Below, one piece after another: positions 14,742 to 23,324 of a DNA stretch of 36,735 nt. A program made the position numbers and the translations under genes. The DNA is from Phenylobacterium sp. GTDB taxonomy: Bacteria > Pseudomonadota > Alphaproteobacteria > Caulobacterales > Caulobacteraceae. Under the pieces are notes generated by a model. It did no database searches. It was not told the origin of the DNA and was given only the letters and a program-made list of their open reading frames with translations. Location: positions 1 through 36,735 of the forward strand of contig NZ_JAICYI010000034.1 in NCBI RefSeq assembly GCF_025934275.1, given 5' to 3'. The stretch's first letter is position 1; each line of letters starts with the position of its first letter.

Positions 14742-17700
14742 TTACGCGAACTCCTTGGCCGCCGGCTCGTCCAGCCAATCGACTTTCCTCATCTTGCGGA
14801 TGACGACGAACTCATCCCGGTTCGACCCCACGGTGCCGTAGTAGTTGAAGCCGTAGGCGAGCTGGGCGTAGCCGCCGATCATGTGGGTCGGCTTGAGCAC
14901 GGTGCGGGTGACCGAGTTATGGATGCCGCCGCGCTGGCCGGTCAGCTCCGAGCCCGGCGTGTTCACGATCTTTTCCTGCGCGTGGTACATGAAGGTCGTC
15001 CCCTCGCGGATGCGCTGGGAGACCACTGCGCGGGCGGTGAGCGCGCCGTTGACGTTGAAGAGCTCGATCCAGTCGTTGTCGGCGATGCCGGCCTTCTTCG
15101 CATCCGTCTCCGAGATCCAGACCACCGGGCCGCCCCGGTTCAGCGTCAGCATCAGGAGGTTGTCGGTATAGGTGGAGTGGATGCCCCACTTCTGGTGCGG
15201 GGTGATGAAGTTGAGGACGATCTCTTTCTCGCCGTTCGGATTGCCGCCCTTCACCCAGGTGCTCTTGGTGTCGACCGGCGGCTTGTAGACGCAGAGCGCC
15301 TCGCCAAAGGCCCGCATCCACAGGTGGTCCTGGTACAGCTGTTGCCGGCCGGTGAGCGTCCGCCAGGGGATCAGCTCGTGGACGTTGGTGTAGCCCGCCG
15401 TGTAGCAGACGTGCTCGCTCTCGATCCCGGACCAGGTGGGCGAGGTGATGATCTTCCGGGGCTGGGCGACGATGTCGCGGAAGCGGATCTTCTCGTCTTC
15501 CTTCGGCATGGCCAGGTGGGCGTGCTTGCGGCCGGTCTGCGTCTCCAGGGCCTCCCAGGCCCTCACCGCCACCTCGCCGTTGGTCTCCGGCGCGAGCGTC
15601 AGGATGGTCTCGCAGGCGTCGATGTCGGTCTCGATCTTCGGCAGGCCTTCGCTCGCCCCGGGCTCGCTCACCCGTCCGTTCAGCTGGGCGAGCAGATCCA
15701 CCTCGCGCTCGGTCTTCCAGGCGATGCCCTTGCCGCCGTTCCCCAGCTTGGACATCAGCGGGCCGAGCGAGGTGAAGCGCTTGTAGAGGTTGGGGTAGTC
15801 GCGCTCGACGACGGTGATCTGGGGCATGGTCCTGCCCGGGATCGGGTCGCACTCGCCCAAGAACCAGTCTTTCACGTCGAACGGCTGGGCGAGCTCGCCT
15901 GCGCTGTCATGCTGGATGGGTGTAAGGACGACGTCCGTCTCGACGCCAAGCACCTCGGGCGCGACCTCCGAAAACGCCTTGGCGACAGCTTTGAAGATCT
16001 CCCAGTCGGACTTCGTCTCCCACGCCGGGTCCACGGCCGCCGAGAGCGGGTGGATGAAGGGATGCATGTCGGAGGTGTTGAGGTCGTTCTTCTCGTACCA
16101 GGTGGCCGTCGGCAGGACGATGTCGGAGTAGACGGCCGTCGTGGACATTCGGAAATCGAGGGTGACCAGGAGGTCGAGCTTCCCTTCCGGGGCCTCGTCA
16201 TGCCAGGCGACCTCGGCGGGCTTCTGCCGCCCAGCTTCGCCCAGGTCCTTGCCCTGGATCCCGTGGGCGGCGCCCAGGAGGTGCTTCAGGAAGTACTCGT
16301 GGCCCTTGCCGGACGAGCCCAGCAGGTTCGAGCGCCAGACGAACATGTTGCGCGGCCAGTTGGCCGGATCGTCCGGGTCCATGCAGCTCAGCTCGAGCTT
16401 GCGGGCCTTCAGCTCGCGCACGGCATAGACCTTGGGATCGACCCCTTCGGCCGCGGCGGCCTTGGCGACCTCTAGCGGATTGGTCTTCAGCGCCGGCGCG
16501 GAAGGCAGCCAGCCCATCCGCTCGGCCCTGACGTTGAAGTCGATCAGCGAGGCGTTCCACGGACCCTGCGGCGCGGTGGGCGAGAGGATCTCGGCGGCCG
16601 AAACGGTCTCGTACCGGTACTGATCGGTGTGGGCGTAGAAGAAGGAGGTGGAGTTCTGCTGCCGCGGCGGGCGCATCCAATCCAGAGCGAACGCGAGAGG
16701 CGTCCAGCCGGTCTGCGGACGCAGCTTCTCCTGGCCCACGTAGTGGCTCCAGCCCCCGCCGGACTGGCCCACGCAGCCGCACATCACCAGCATATTGATG
16801 ACGCCGCGGTAGTTCATGTCCATGTGGAACCAGTGGTTCATCGCCGCCCCGATGATCACCATCGAGCGGCCGTTGGTTTTCTCCGCGTTGATCGCAAAGC
16901 CGCGGGCCACCGCCGTGATCTGCGCGCGCGGCACGGTGGTGATCAGCTCGGCCCAGGCCGGCGAATAGGGCTGCGGATCGTCGAAGCTCTTCGGCATGTG
17001 CTCGCCGCCGAAGCCCTGGTCGACGCCGTAGTTGGCGAGGAACAGGTCGTAGACTGACGCGACCAGCGCCTCGTCGTCCTTCAGCTTCAGCCGCTTCACC
17101 GGCACGTTGCGGGTCAGCACGTCCGGATGGTCGGTCGCAGCGAAGCCGTTCGCGGCCGAGCCCCCGAAATAGGGGAAGCGGACGGCGACCACCTCGTCGT
17201 GCGCGCCCTTCAGGCCCAGGCGCAGCGTCACCTCGCGGCCAGTCGCGTCGCGCTCCTCCAGGTTCCACTTGCCGTCCTCGCCCCAGCGGAAGCCGATCGA
17301 GCCGTTCGGCGCGACGATCTCGCCGGTGGCCTCGTCGACCGCGACGGTCTTCCATTCGGGATTGTTCTTCTGGGCGAGGTCGCCGTTGAAGTCGGCCGCC
17401 CGGACCAGCCGCTCGGGGACGTAGCCGTTTGCCTGCGGGAGCAGCCGGACGAGCATCGGCAGGTCCGAGTACTTGCGCAGGTAATCCCGGAAATAGGGGA
17501 CCTGCCGCTCGACGTGGAACTCCTTCAGGATCACGTGGCCGAAGGCCATGGCGAGCGCCGCGTCCGTGCCCTGCTTCACGGAAATCCACAGGTCGGAGAA
17601 CTTCGAGGCCTCGGAGTAGTCCGGACAGATCACCACCGACTTGGCGCCGCGGTAGCGGGCCTCGGTATAGAAGTGCGCGTCCGGCGTGCGCGTCTGCGGG

Positions 17701-18467
17701 ACGTTCGAGCCCCAGAGCAGCAGGAAGCCGGCGTTGTACCAATCGGCGCTCTCGGCGACGTCGGTCTGCTCGCCCCAGGTCTGCGGCGAGGCGGGCGGCA
17801 GGTCGCAGTACCAGTCGTAGAACGAGCCGCAGACCCCGCCCAAGAGCTGCAGATAGCGTGCGCCCGCCGCATAGGAGACCATCGACATGGCCGGGATCGG
17901 CGAGAAGCCGAACACCCGGTCCGGGCCCCAGCGCTTGACCGTGTAGGCGTTCGCCGCGCCGATCATCTCGGTGACCTCGTCCCAGCGCGCGCGCACGAAG
18001 CCGCCGGAGCCGCGCACCTGCGTGTAGGACTTACGCGCCGCGGCATCCTCCTGGATCGCCGCCCAGGCCGCGACCGGAGTCATCGCCGCGCGCTTCTCGC
18101 GCCACAGCTTCAGGAGCCGCGAGCGGACCAGCGGGTATTTCACGCGGTTGGCGGAATAGAGGTACCAGCTGTAGCTCGCGCCGCGCGCACAGCCGCGCGG
18201 CTCGTGGTTCGGCAGCTCGGGCCGAGTGCGCGGATAGTCGGTCTGTTGCGTCTCCCAGGTGACGATGCCGCCCTTGACGTAGATCTTCCACGAGCAGGAG
18301 CCCGTGCAGTTCACGCCGTGCGTCGAGCGGACGATCTTGTCGTGCTGCCAGCGCGACCGGTAGGCCTCCTCCCAGGCGCGGTCGTCGTCGGTCATCACGC
18401 CGTGACCGTCGGCGAACAGCTCGGTTTTCCGGGTGAAGAAGGCCAGGCGGTCGAGGGTGTTGCTCAT
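14742..18467 (-). CDS. narG: Respiratory nitrate reductase alpha subunit (Mo-bisMGD catalytic subunit)
   Basis: Reduces nitrate to nitrite on the cytoplasmic face using bis-MGD molybdenum. The 1241-residue product has the FS0 cluster motif with His50, Cys54, Cys58 and Cys93 (HGVNCTGSCSW and EPRGCARG), the His ligand being typical of NarG. Asp222 in WYCDLPP is the expected molybdenum ligand. Further signatures are LLWGSNVPQTRTPDAHF and NHWFHMDMNYRGVINML. No twin-arginine signal is present, so it is the cytoplasmic NarG rather than a periplasmic Nap-type enzyme. The N-terminus (MSNTLDRLAFF) fits the NarJ-binding remnant. It begins 26 bases after narK. No truncation or frameshift is seen. Confidence 0.98.
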   Translation of the reverse strand: MSNTLDRLAFFTRKTELFADGHGVMTDDDRAWEEAYRSRWQHDKIVRSTHGVNCTGSCSWKIYVKGGIVTWETQQTDYPRTRPELPNHEPRGCARGASYSWYLYSANRVKYPLVRSRLLKLWREKRAAMTPVAAWAAIQEDAAARKSYTQVRGSGGFVRARWDEVTEMIGAANAYTVKRWGPDRVFGFSPIPAMSMVSYAAGARYLQLLGGVCGSFYDWYCDLPPASPQTWGEQTDVAESADWYNAGFLLLWGSNVPQTRTPDAHFYTEARYRGAKSVVICPDYSEASKFSDLWISVKQGTDAALAMAFGHVILKEFHVERQVPYFRDYLRKYSDLPMLVRLLPQANGYVPERLVRAADFNGDLAQKNNPEWKTVAVDEATGEIVAPNGSIGFRWGEDGKWNLEERDATGREVTLRLGLKGAHDEVVAVRFPYFGGSAANGFAATDHPDVLTRNVPVKRLKLKDDEALVASVYDLFLANYGVDQGFGGEHMPKSFDDPQPYSPAWAELITTVPRAQITAVARGFAINAEKTNGRSMVIIGAAMNHWFHMDMNYRGVINMLVMCGCVGQSGGGWSHYVGQEKLRPQTGWTPLAFALDWMRPPRQQNSTSFFYAHTDQYRYETVSAAEILSPTAPQGPWNASLIDFNVRAERMGWLPSAPALKTNPLEVAKAAAAEGVDPKVYAVRELKARKLELSCMDPDDPANWPRNMFVWRSNLLGSSGKGHEYFLKHLLGAAHGIQGKDLGEAGRQKPAEVAWHDEAPEGKLDLLVTLDFRMSTTAVYSDIVLPTATWYEKNDLNTSDMHPFIHPLSAAVDPAWETKSDWEIFKAVAKAFSEVAPEVLGVETDVVLTPIQHDSAGELAQPFDVKDWFLGECDPIPGRTMPQITVVERDYPNLYKRFTSLGPLMSKLGNGGKGIAWKTEREVDLLAQLNGRVSEPGASEGLPKIETDIDACETILTLAPETNGEVAVRAWEALETQTGRKHAHLAMPKEDEKIRFRDIVAQPRKIITSPTWSGIESEHVCYTAGYTNVHELIPWRTLTGRQQLYQDHLWMRAFGEALCVYKPPVDTKSTWVKGGNPNGEKEIVLNFITPHQKWGIHSTYTDNLLMLTLNRGGPVVWISETDAKKAGIADNDWIELFNVNGALTARAVVSQRIREGTTFMYHAQEKIVNTPGSELTGQRGGIHNSVTRTVLKPTHMIGGYAQLAYGFNYYGTVGSNRDEFVVIRKMRKVDWLDEPAAKEFA

Positions 18468-18493
18468 CTGATCAGGACCTGTTGAACCGACGG

Positions 18494-19861
18494 CTACTCG
18501 GCTGCGATGGGTTGCGAATTGGCGGGCTTGGCGGCCGGCGCGGGCTCAGGGGCGGCCGGCTGCATCCCGGCCATCTCCGGCAACTCGGGCAGGCGCGCGA
18601 GCTCCGGCGTGCGCGCCCGCTCCATCATCCGGACGGCGAAGTGCATCCAGGTGAGGGCGGCGGCGACGAGGCCGAAGAGCAGCATGAAGCAGCTCGTCCA
18701 GACGTGGGTGACGTCGTTCATCACCCCGAAGGCGATCGGCAGGACGAAGCCGCCCAGGCCGCCCACCATGCCGACCACGCCGCCCACCGCGCCGATGTCG
18801 TTCGGGTAGTAGACGGGGATGTGCTTGAACACCGCCGCCATGCCCAGGCTCATGAAGAAGGCGAGGCTCACCAGGACGCCCACGAAGACGGGGAGCGGCA
18901 TGGCGATGCGGAAGGCGATCGGGCCCTTGATGCCGTCGACGATGTAGCTGGTCGCCGGATAGGAAAGCAGGAAGGTCGCCGCCACGGCCACGATGAAGGC
19001 CGCGTACATCACCCGCCGCGCGCCGATGCGGTCCGAGAGCCAGCCGCCGAAGATCCGGAACCCCGCCGCCGGCAGCGAGAAGGCGGCGGCCAACATGCCC
19101 GCCGTCTTGATGTCGAGGTGGTAGACGCCGACCAGGTAGCGCGGCAGCCACAGCGCGAGCGCCACGAACGCGCCGAAGTTGAAGAAGTAGTAGAGCGAGA
19201 AACGCCAGACCTGCAGCCTCTTGAGCGGCGCGAATTGCGCCAGCATCGGCGGCGACTTGGCCTTGGCGGCGCGCCGTGCGGCGAGCGTCGGCTCGTCCTC
19301 GGCGCCCAGGAAGAACAGCAGCGCCAGCACGACCAGGCCGACGGCCCAGATGCGGGCGACCGCCTGCCAGCCCATCGCCTGCATGACGAACGGCGCGCCG
19401 AAGTTGGTGATCGCCGCGCCCACGTTGCCGGCGCCATAGACGCCAAGCGCCGCGCCCTGCCGCTCCTTCGGAAAGAACTTCGAGACGTAGGCCACGCCGG
19501 CGGCGAACGAGCCGCCGGCCAGGCCGAGACCCAGGGCGGCCAGGAGCATCTGCGGATAACCGTGGGCGTAGGAGAGGGCGAAGGTCGAGGCCGCCGCCGC
19601 CAGCAGGACCACCAGGTTGACGAGGCGGCCGCCGAACCTGTCGGCCAGCACCCCCAGGCCCACCCGCGTGAGCGAGCCGGTCAGGATCGGCGTGCCGGCC
19701 AGGAGGCCGAACTCGGCGTCGGTGAGGCCGAGATCCTTTTTGATCTTCACCCCGATGATCGAGAAGATCGTCCAGACCGCGAAGGCGCCGCCGAAGGCAA
19801 GGGTGCTGAGCGTCAGGGCGCCGGTGGCGCCGCGCTCCGGCAGTTTGACCGCTGTGGCCAT
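18494..19861 (-). CDS. narK: Nitrate/nitrite transporter (MFS, NarK family)
   Basis: A 455-residue inner-membrane major-facilitator protein with about 12 transmembrane helices. Both nitrate-porter signatures are present: GAGNVGAAITNFGAP in the first half and GGVVGMVGGLGGFVLPIAFG in the second. The MFS loop DRFGGRLVN follows helix 2. It imports nitrate and/or exports nitrite for the NarGHI enzyme encoded next. A single NarK unit is present, not the fused NarK1-NarK2 found in Paracoccus. The C-terminus carries a roughly 40-residue Ala/Pro-rich tail. The ATG at 19861 has GGGAG upstream. A perfect FixK/FNR box is centred about 72 bases before the start, which makes this the promoter-proximal gene of the nar series. 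Confidence 0.95.
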   Translation of the reverse strand: MATAVKLPERGATGALTLSTLAFGGAFAVWTIFSIIGVKIKKDLGLTDAEFGLLAGTPILTGSLTRVGLGVLADRFGGRLVNLVVLLAAAASTFALSYAHGYPQMLLAALGLGLAGGSFAAGVAYVSKFFPKERQGAALGVYGAGNVGAAITNFGAPFVMQAMGWQAVARIWAVGLVVLALLFFLGAEDEPTLAARRAAKAKSPPMLAQFAPLKRLQVWRFSLYYFFNFGAFVALALWLPRYLVGVYHLDIKTAGMLAAAFSLPAAGFRIFGGWLSDRIGARRVMYAAFIVAVAATFLLSYPATSYIVDGIKGPIAFRIAMPLPVFVGVLVSLAFFMSLGMAAVFKHIPVYYPNDIGAVGGVVGMVGGLGGFVLPIAFGVMNDVTHVWTSCFMLLFGLVAAALTWMHFAVRMMERARTPELARLPELPEMAGMQPAAPEPAPAAKPANSQPIAAE

Positions 19862-19926
19862 GGGGGCTCCCGACTCCGGCAGACCTTCGTTGATCGGGGT
19901 TTTCGCGCGACTTGCGACGCGAGGGT

Positions 19927-19940
19927 TTGATCCGCATCAA
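19927..19940. promoter_or_regulatory. Perfect FixK/FNR box before narK
   Basis: TTGATCCGCATCAA is an exact TTGAT-N4-ATCAA site. Activation from -41.5 would place the narK transcription start near 19892, leaving a leader of about 30 bases with GGGAG before the ATG. It is probably read by FixK and/or the NarR-like protein, both of which have E-xx-SR recognition helices. Confidence 0.85.
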
Positions 19941-20041
19941 GCCGATCGCAGGCCTTGTCTTCGCCGGATCAGAGAATGTGCGGGCGCTCGGCCGCCCAAG
20001 CGGTCTCCGCACCGAGGTGAGCACCGCCGGTCAGGCGCGCC

Positions 20042-20055
20042 TTGATGATCATCAA
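20042..20055. promoter_or_regulatory. Perfectly palindromic FixK/FNR box
   Basis: TTGATGATCATCAA is a fully self-complementary 14-mer and an exact TTGAT-N4-ATCAA site, in the narK / NarR-like divergent region. It lies 107 bases upstream of the regulator's ATG and 115 bases from the narK box, so it could serve either direction. Confidence 0.8.
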
Positions 20056-20087
20056 GCCAATAGGCAGATCGCGGGCCGCAGCGGCGG

Positions 20088-20101
20088 TTGATCCACGTCA
20101 A
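20088..20101. promoter_or_regulatory. FixK/FNR-like box with one mismatch
   Basis: TTGATCCACGTCAA differs from consensus at one position in the right half. Its centre is about 54 bases before the ATG of the NarR-like gene, which suits activation of that gene (start near 20136) or autoregulation. Confidence 0.65.
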
Positions 20102-20148
20102 GGCGGCGACTCGCGCGGGCTGGTGTCAGAAGCGCGGAGGTTTCGTCC

Positions 20149-20925
20149 ATGCCGATCCGAAGCGTCGACCTGGAGCGCGTGAGGGCTCTGTCGCTGTTCG
20201 CCGGGATCTCCGACGACTTGTTCCGCGACGTGCTCGGCGGCGCCTTCCTGCAGCGTTTTCCGGCTGGCACCACCCTGCTCACCGAAGGCGATCCCGTCGA
20301 TTTCCTCTACGTCCTGCTTGACGGCGCGGTCGAGCTGGAAGGCACCTGGAACGACAAGGCGACCACGCTCGCCGTCCTGACGCCGGTCTCCACCTTCGTC
20401 CTCGCCTCCGTGGTGCTGGATTCGACCGGCCTGATGAGCGCCCACACGCTCGAGACGTCGAATATCCTGATGGTTTCCGGCGAAGCGCTCCGGCGCGCCA
20501 TGCGGCGGGACGCCGGCTTCTGCTTCACTGTCGCCCAGGAGCTCGCCGGTTGCTACGGCGGCGTGGTGAGGGCGCTCAAGAACCAGAAGCTGCGCGGCGG
20601 CATCGAGCGGCTCGCCAATTACCTGATCAGCCAACAGGCGCGCCAGGGCGGGGATGCCACCTTCACGCTGCCGCACGAGAAGCGGGTGCTCGCCTCCCTG
20701 CTCGGCATGACGCCGGAGAATCTCTCCCGCGCCTTCGCCAGCCTCGGCGACTATGGCGTGACGGTGAACGGGCCCCAGGTGACCATCGGCCGCCCGACGC
20801 CGCTGCAGCGGCTCGCCAAGCCCGATCTCCTGATCGACAGCCGCCCGCCGGCGGGAGAGGCCGCCCTCAGCGCCGCCGAGGTCGAGCGCTGGACCGGCGC
20901 CGCCCAGGTCCGCGCCGCCTCCTGA
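20149..20925 (+). CDS. Crp/Fnr-family regulator, NarR-like, divergent from narK
   Basis: A 258-residue regulator with an N-terminal cyclic-nucleotide-binding-like fold (FPAGTTLLTEGDPVDFLYVLLDGAVEL, split: LDGAVEL ends it) and a C-terminal helix-turn-helix (RVLASLLGMTPENLSRAF). Glu190, Ser193 and Arg194 form the E-xx-SR pattern for TTGAT half-sites. It lacks an N-terminal Fe-S cysteine set, so it would sense something other than O2 through a [4Fe-4S] centre. Paracoccus carries narR next to narKGHJI, where NarR responds to nitrate/nitrite; gene order here is the same, so that role is likely. An NO-responsive DNR/NnrR-type role is the alternative. After the DNA-binding domain there is an extra tail of about 40 residues. 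GGAGG precedes the ATG. Confidence 0.85.
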   Translation: MPIRSVDLERVRALSLFAGISDDLFRDVLGGAFLQRFPAGTTLLTEGDPVDFLYVLLDGAVELEGTWNDKATTLAVLTPVSTFVLASVVLDSTGLMSAHTLETSNILMVSGEALRRAMRRDAGFCFTVAQELAGCYGGVVRALKNQKLRGGIERLANYLISQQARQGGDATFTLPHEKRVLASLLGMTPENLSRAFASLGDYGVTVNGPQVTIGRPTPLQRLAKPDLLIDSRPPAGEAALSAAEVERWTGAAQVRAAS

Positions 20926-20934
20926 GGTCCAGGA

Positions 20935-21912
20935 TCACCCGCCGAACTGCGCGAGGTGGCGGGTGTCGCCGCTGACCTGCTCATGCAGACGATGGCCCTT
21001 GGGCTTGCCCGCGAGCGCCGCGGTGATCCGCGCGTGAAGAGCCTCGGGCTCATCTTTCTGCAGGAGATCGCGGAGGTTCACGCCGAGCTCCCCGAACAGG
21101 CACAGCCTGAGCTGCCCGCGCGCGGTGATCCGCAAGCGATTGCAGCTATCGCAGAAGCCTGGCGCATAGGGCGCGATCAGGCCGATGCGACCGGCGTAAT
21201 CCGGTTGCGCGTACTCGAACGCAGGTCCGTCGTCGAAGGCGCGCTCGCGCTTCGTCCAGCCCCGCGCCTCGAGCCAATCCGTCAGCCTCGATCCCGGCAC
21301 ATGCTGGTCGGCGAAGTATTGGGCGTTGTCGCCGGTCCGCATCAGTTCGATGAAGCGCATCGCGATCGGCCGCTCGCGCACGAATTCGGCGAACGCCTCG
21401 AAGCCGTCCTGCGCACCCTCCTTCAGGAGCACGCCGTTGACCTTCACGGTGGGGACGCCGAGCGCCAGCGCCTTGTCCAGGCCGCGCACAACGGACTCCA
21501 GGCGGTCGTGGCCGGTGATCCGGTGGAAAGCCGCGGGGTCGAGCGAATCGATGCTGACATTCACGTTGGTGAGGCCCGCCTCGCGCCAACCCGCGACCTG
21601 GCGCTCCAGGTTCCAGCCGTTGGTGGTGAGGCAGACCTTGTTGATCCCGGGTGTTTGCGCCACGCGGGCGATGATCTCGGGCAGGTCCTTGCGGACCGAA
21701 GGCTCGCCGCCGGTGAGCCGGACCTTGCAGACGCCCGTGTCGGCGAAGGCGCGCACGACGCGCTCCACCTCGAGCGGGCTCATGAAGGAGAGCGGACCTT
21801 CCTTGCGGTAGCCGTCCGGCAGACAGTAGGTGCAGCGGAAGTTGCAGACCTCGGTGATCGAGACCCGCAGATACCAGAAGCGGCGGCCGAAGCCGTCGAC
21901 GAGACGCGACAC
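20935..21912 (-). CDS. moaA: GTP 3',8-cyclase, molybdenum cofactor biosynthesis
   Basis: Radical-SAM enzyme that, with MoaC, turns GTP into cyclic pyranopterin monophosphate, the first Moco step. The 325-residue product has the N-terminal cluster CNFRCTYC (Cys23, Cys27, Cys30), the SAM-binding region RLTGGEPSVRKDL, and a second C-terminal cluster motif CDSCNRLR followed by a third Cys in LRLCLFG. The invariant C-terminal Gly-Gly (QFGG) is intact. The GTG at 21912 is preferred because AAGGGG lies seven bases upstream; a TTG at 21930 lacks such a site. It is convergent with the NarR-like gene, with a gap of nine bases. It supplies cofactor for NarG, and a FixK-like box lies far upstream. Confidence 0.95.
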   Translation of the reverse strand: MSRLVDGFGRRFWYLRVSITEVCNFRCTYCLPDGYRKEGPLSFMSPLEVERVVRAFADTGVCKVRLTGGEPSVRKDLPEIIARVAQTPGINKVCLTTNGWNLERQVAGWREAGLTNVNVSIDSLDPAAFHRITGHDRLESVVRGLDKALALGVPTVKVNGVLLKEGAQDGFEAFAEFVRERPIAMRFIELMRTGDNAQYFADQHVPGSRLTDWLEARGWTKRERAFDDGPAFEYAQPDYAGRIGLIAPYAPGFCDSCNRLRITARGQLRLCLFGELGVNLRDLLQKDEPEALHARITAALAGKPKGHRLHEQVSGDTRHLAQFGG

Positions 21913-21938
21913 GATGCGGCCCCTTTCCAAACACGGGA

Positions 21939-21962
21939 GGCGGGGGCGTTTCCACCCCCGCC
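21939..21962 (-). promoter_or_regulatory. Leader hairpin just upstream of moaA
   Basis: GGCGGGGG (21939-21946) and CCCCCGCC (21955-21962) pair perfectly around an eight-base loop, ending about 15 bases before the moaA ribosome binding site. A second small stem, CCGCC-GT-GGCGG, lies near 21993-22005. The leader looks structured; whether it senses anything is unknown. Confidence 0.45.
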
Positions 21963-22096
21963 CTTGGACCGCGCGATAGCGGACCTCGGCCCAGCCGCCG
22001 TGGCGGATTCGTTTTAGGCGGCGGGGCTCGGAGCGAAGTTGCGGCCAGCCTGGGCCAACCGTTTGCGCAAGCTAGGATGGAAGGCGCGGGCGGCCC

Positions 22097-22110
22097 TTGA
22101 CGCAGATCAA
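22097..22110. promoter_or_regulatory. FixK/FNR-like box with one mismatch, overlapping the nnrS stop
   Basis: TTGACGCAGATCAA differs from TTGAT-N4-ATCAA only at the fifth base. It lies 185 bases before the moaA start and includes the stop codon of the upstream gene. If used at -41.5, it would give moaA a leader of about 150 bases. Confidence 0.6.
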
Positions 22111-23270
22111 GCGGCCGCCGGCCTCGGGAGGGCCAGCATGCGGCCGTAGGTGAGTGCGAACCCTGCGAAGGCGAGGGTCCAGAGCGCCGCCGAAAGCTCC
22201 AGCAGCGCGGGCTGAGATGCGCCTGCGAACGGCGCCGCGACCCGCGATAGCGCCGCGGCGTTGATCCCGAGATAGACGGCCACGGTCCACCGATCTGCGT
22301 GCAGCGCGCGGCCGGTGTGGCCGCGCGTCGCCCGGCTCATCACGGCGAGCGTCATCACCCCCACCGCGCCCGCCGTCAGCGCATGGACGCCGGCCGTTGC
22401 CGGGACATGCGGCCAGAGCACCGTCGCGCCCAGCAAGGCGAGTCCCAGTCCGAGCCACGCGTAGCCCAGGTGCAGGATCCAGACGAGCGCCTCTGCGCCG
22501 GCGCGCCAGCCGCGCCAGCGAGCCAGCCGTGCGAGATTGCCGAGGCCGGCCGCGAGCAGCAATGCGCCTGCCGCCTTCAGGTCAGGGACGGCGGCCCACA
22601 GCAGCACCGCAACGCCTGTCAGCCCCAGCACCGCCAGGTCGAAGCGGCCGGGCGCGGCGGGCAGCGCGACCTCGCCGCGAGCCTTCAGCCAGTTGCGCGT
22701 GAAGCTGGGAACGATTCGCCCGCCGATCAGCGTGATCAGCAGCACCGCCACGGCCAGCCCCAGCCGCGCGCCGAGCGCCAGCCCCGTCTCGTCCGGCCAG
22801 ACATGCCAGGCGAGGTTCGCCAGCGCATAGAGGCTGACCAGCAGGCAGACCGGCAGGTTGCGCCAGTTCTTGCCGGCCAGCACCTCGCGCCAGATCACGC
22901 CGGCGAAGGCGATCAGGAAGAGCGGATCGACGATGGCCGCCGCCGGCCCGCCGAACAGCATGGCGAGCCTTCCGGCGACCCACAGTCCGAAGAGCCCGGC
23001 CAAGGGCGCCCCGATCACCGGCATGCGGCCGGTCCAGTTCGGGATGGCGGTGGTCAGGAACCCGGCGATCACGGCCGCCAGATAGCCGAACAGCATCTCG
23101 TGCACGTGCCAGCCGCGGGTCAGCGCGCCGGGGCCGCCCGCCATGAAGCTCCATACCCACAGCGGCACGACCAGCGCCGCCCAGATCGTCCCGGTCAGGA
23201 AGAACGGGCGGAAGCCGAAACTGAACAGGGCCGGGCCGGTGTAGGCGCGCCGCGCGGCTGCGGTGGTCAT
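22107..23270 (-). CDS. nnrS: NnrS family haem-copper membrane protein, NO stress related
   Basis: A 387-residue integral membrane protein with about 12 hydrophobic helices. It begins with the NnrS hallmark LFSFGFRPFFLTG and continues with WHVHEMLFGYLAAVIAGFLTTAIPNWTG (split: WHVHEMLFGY supplies the His pair), GGRIVPSFTRNWL and a C-terminal HALTAGAVGVMTLAVMSRATRGHTG (split: the MSRATRGHTG motif). NnrS proteins protect cells against nitric oxide and nitrosative iron-complex formation. The ATG at 23270, with TAGGA upstream, is preferred to the in-frame start at 23318 that would overlap a FixK-like sequence. It lies between nrdJ and moaA on the same strand. No NO or nitrite reductase is nearby, so its NO source is probably side chemistry of nitrite or external. 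Confidence 0.92.
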   Translation of the reverse strand: MTTAAARRAYTGPALFSFGFRPFFLTGTIWAALVVPLWVWSFMAGGPGALTRGWHVHEMLFGYLAAVIAGFLTTAIPNWTGRMPVIGAPLAGLFGLWVAGRLAMLFGGPAAAIVDPLFLIAFAGVIWREVLAGKNWRNLPVCLLVSLYALANLAWHVWPDETGLALGARLGLAVAVLLITLIGGRIVPSFTRNWLKARGEVALPAAPGRFDLAVLGLTGVAVLLWAAVPDLKAAGALLLAAGLGNLARLARWRGWRAGAEALVWILHLGYAWLGLGLALLGATVLWPHVPATAGVHALTAGAVGVMTLAVMSRATRGHTGRALHADRWTVAVYLGINAAALSRVAAPFAGASQPALLELSAALWTLAFAGFALTYGRMLALPRPAAA

Positions 23271-23304
23271 GGCGGTCCTATCGCAAGCAGATGCATCGAC
23301 CGCC

Positions 23305-23318
23305 TTGCGCTGGATCAA
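23305..23318. promoter_or_regulatory. Weak FixK/FNR-like box upstream of nnrS
   Basis: TTGCGCTGGATCAA has a perfect right half and two mismatches in the left half. It is centred about 41 bases before the nnrS ATG, which is close for an activator site with a translated leader. Low certainty. Confidence 0.35.
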
Positions 23319-23324
23319 CGGGCG

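Noticed and set aside
14187..16475. 762-codon plus-strand open frame opposite narH and narG
   Set aside because: Mirror frame of two certain genes, rich in Val/Leu/Arg/Gly without recognisable domains.
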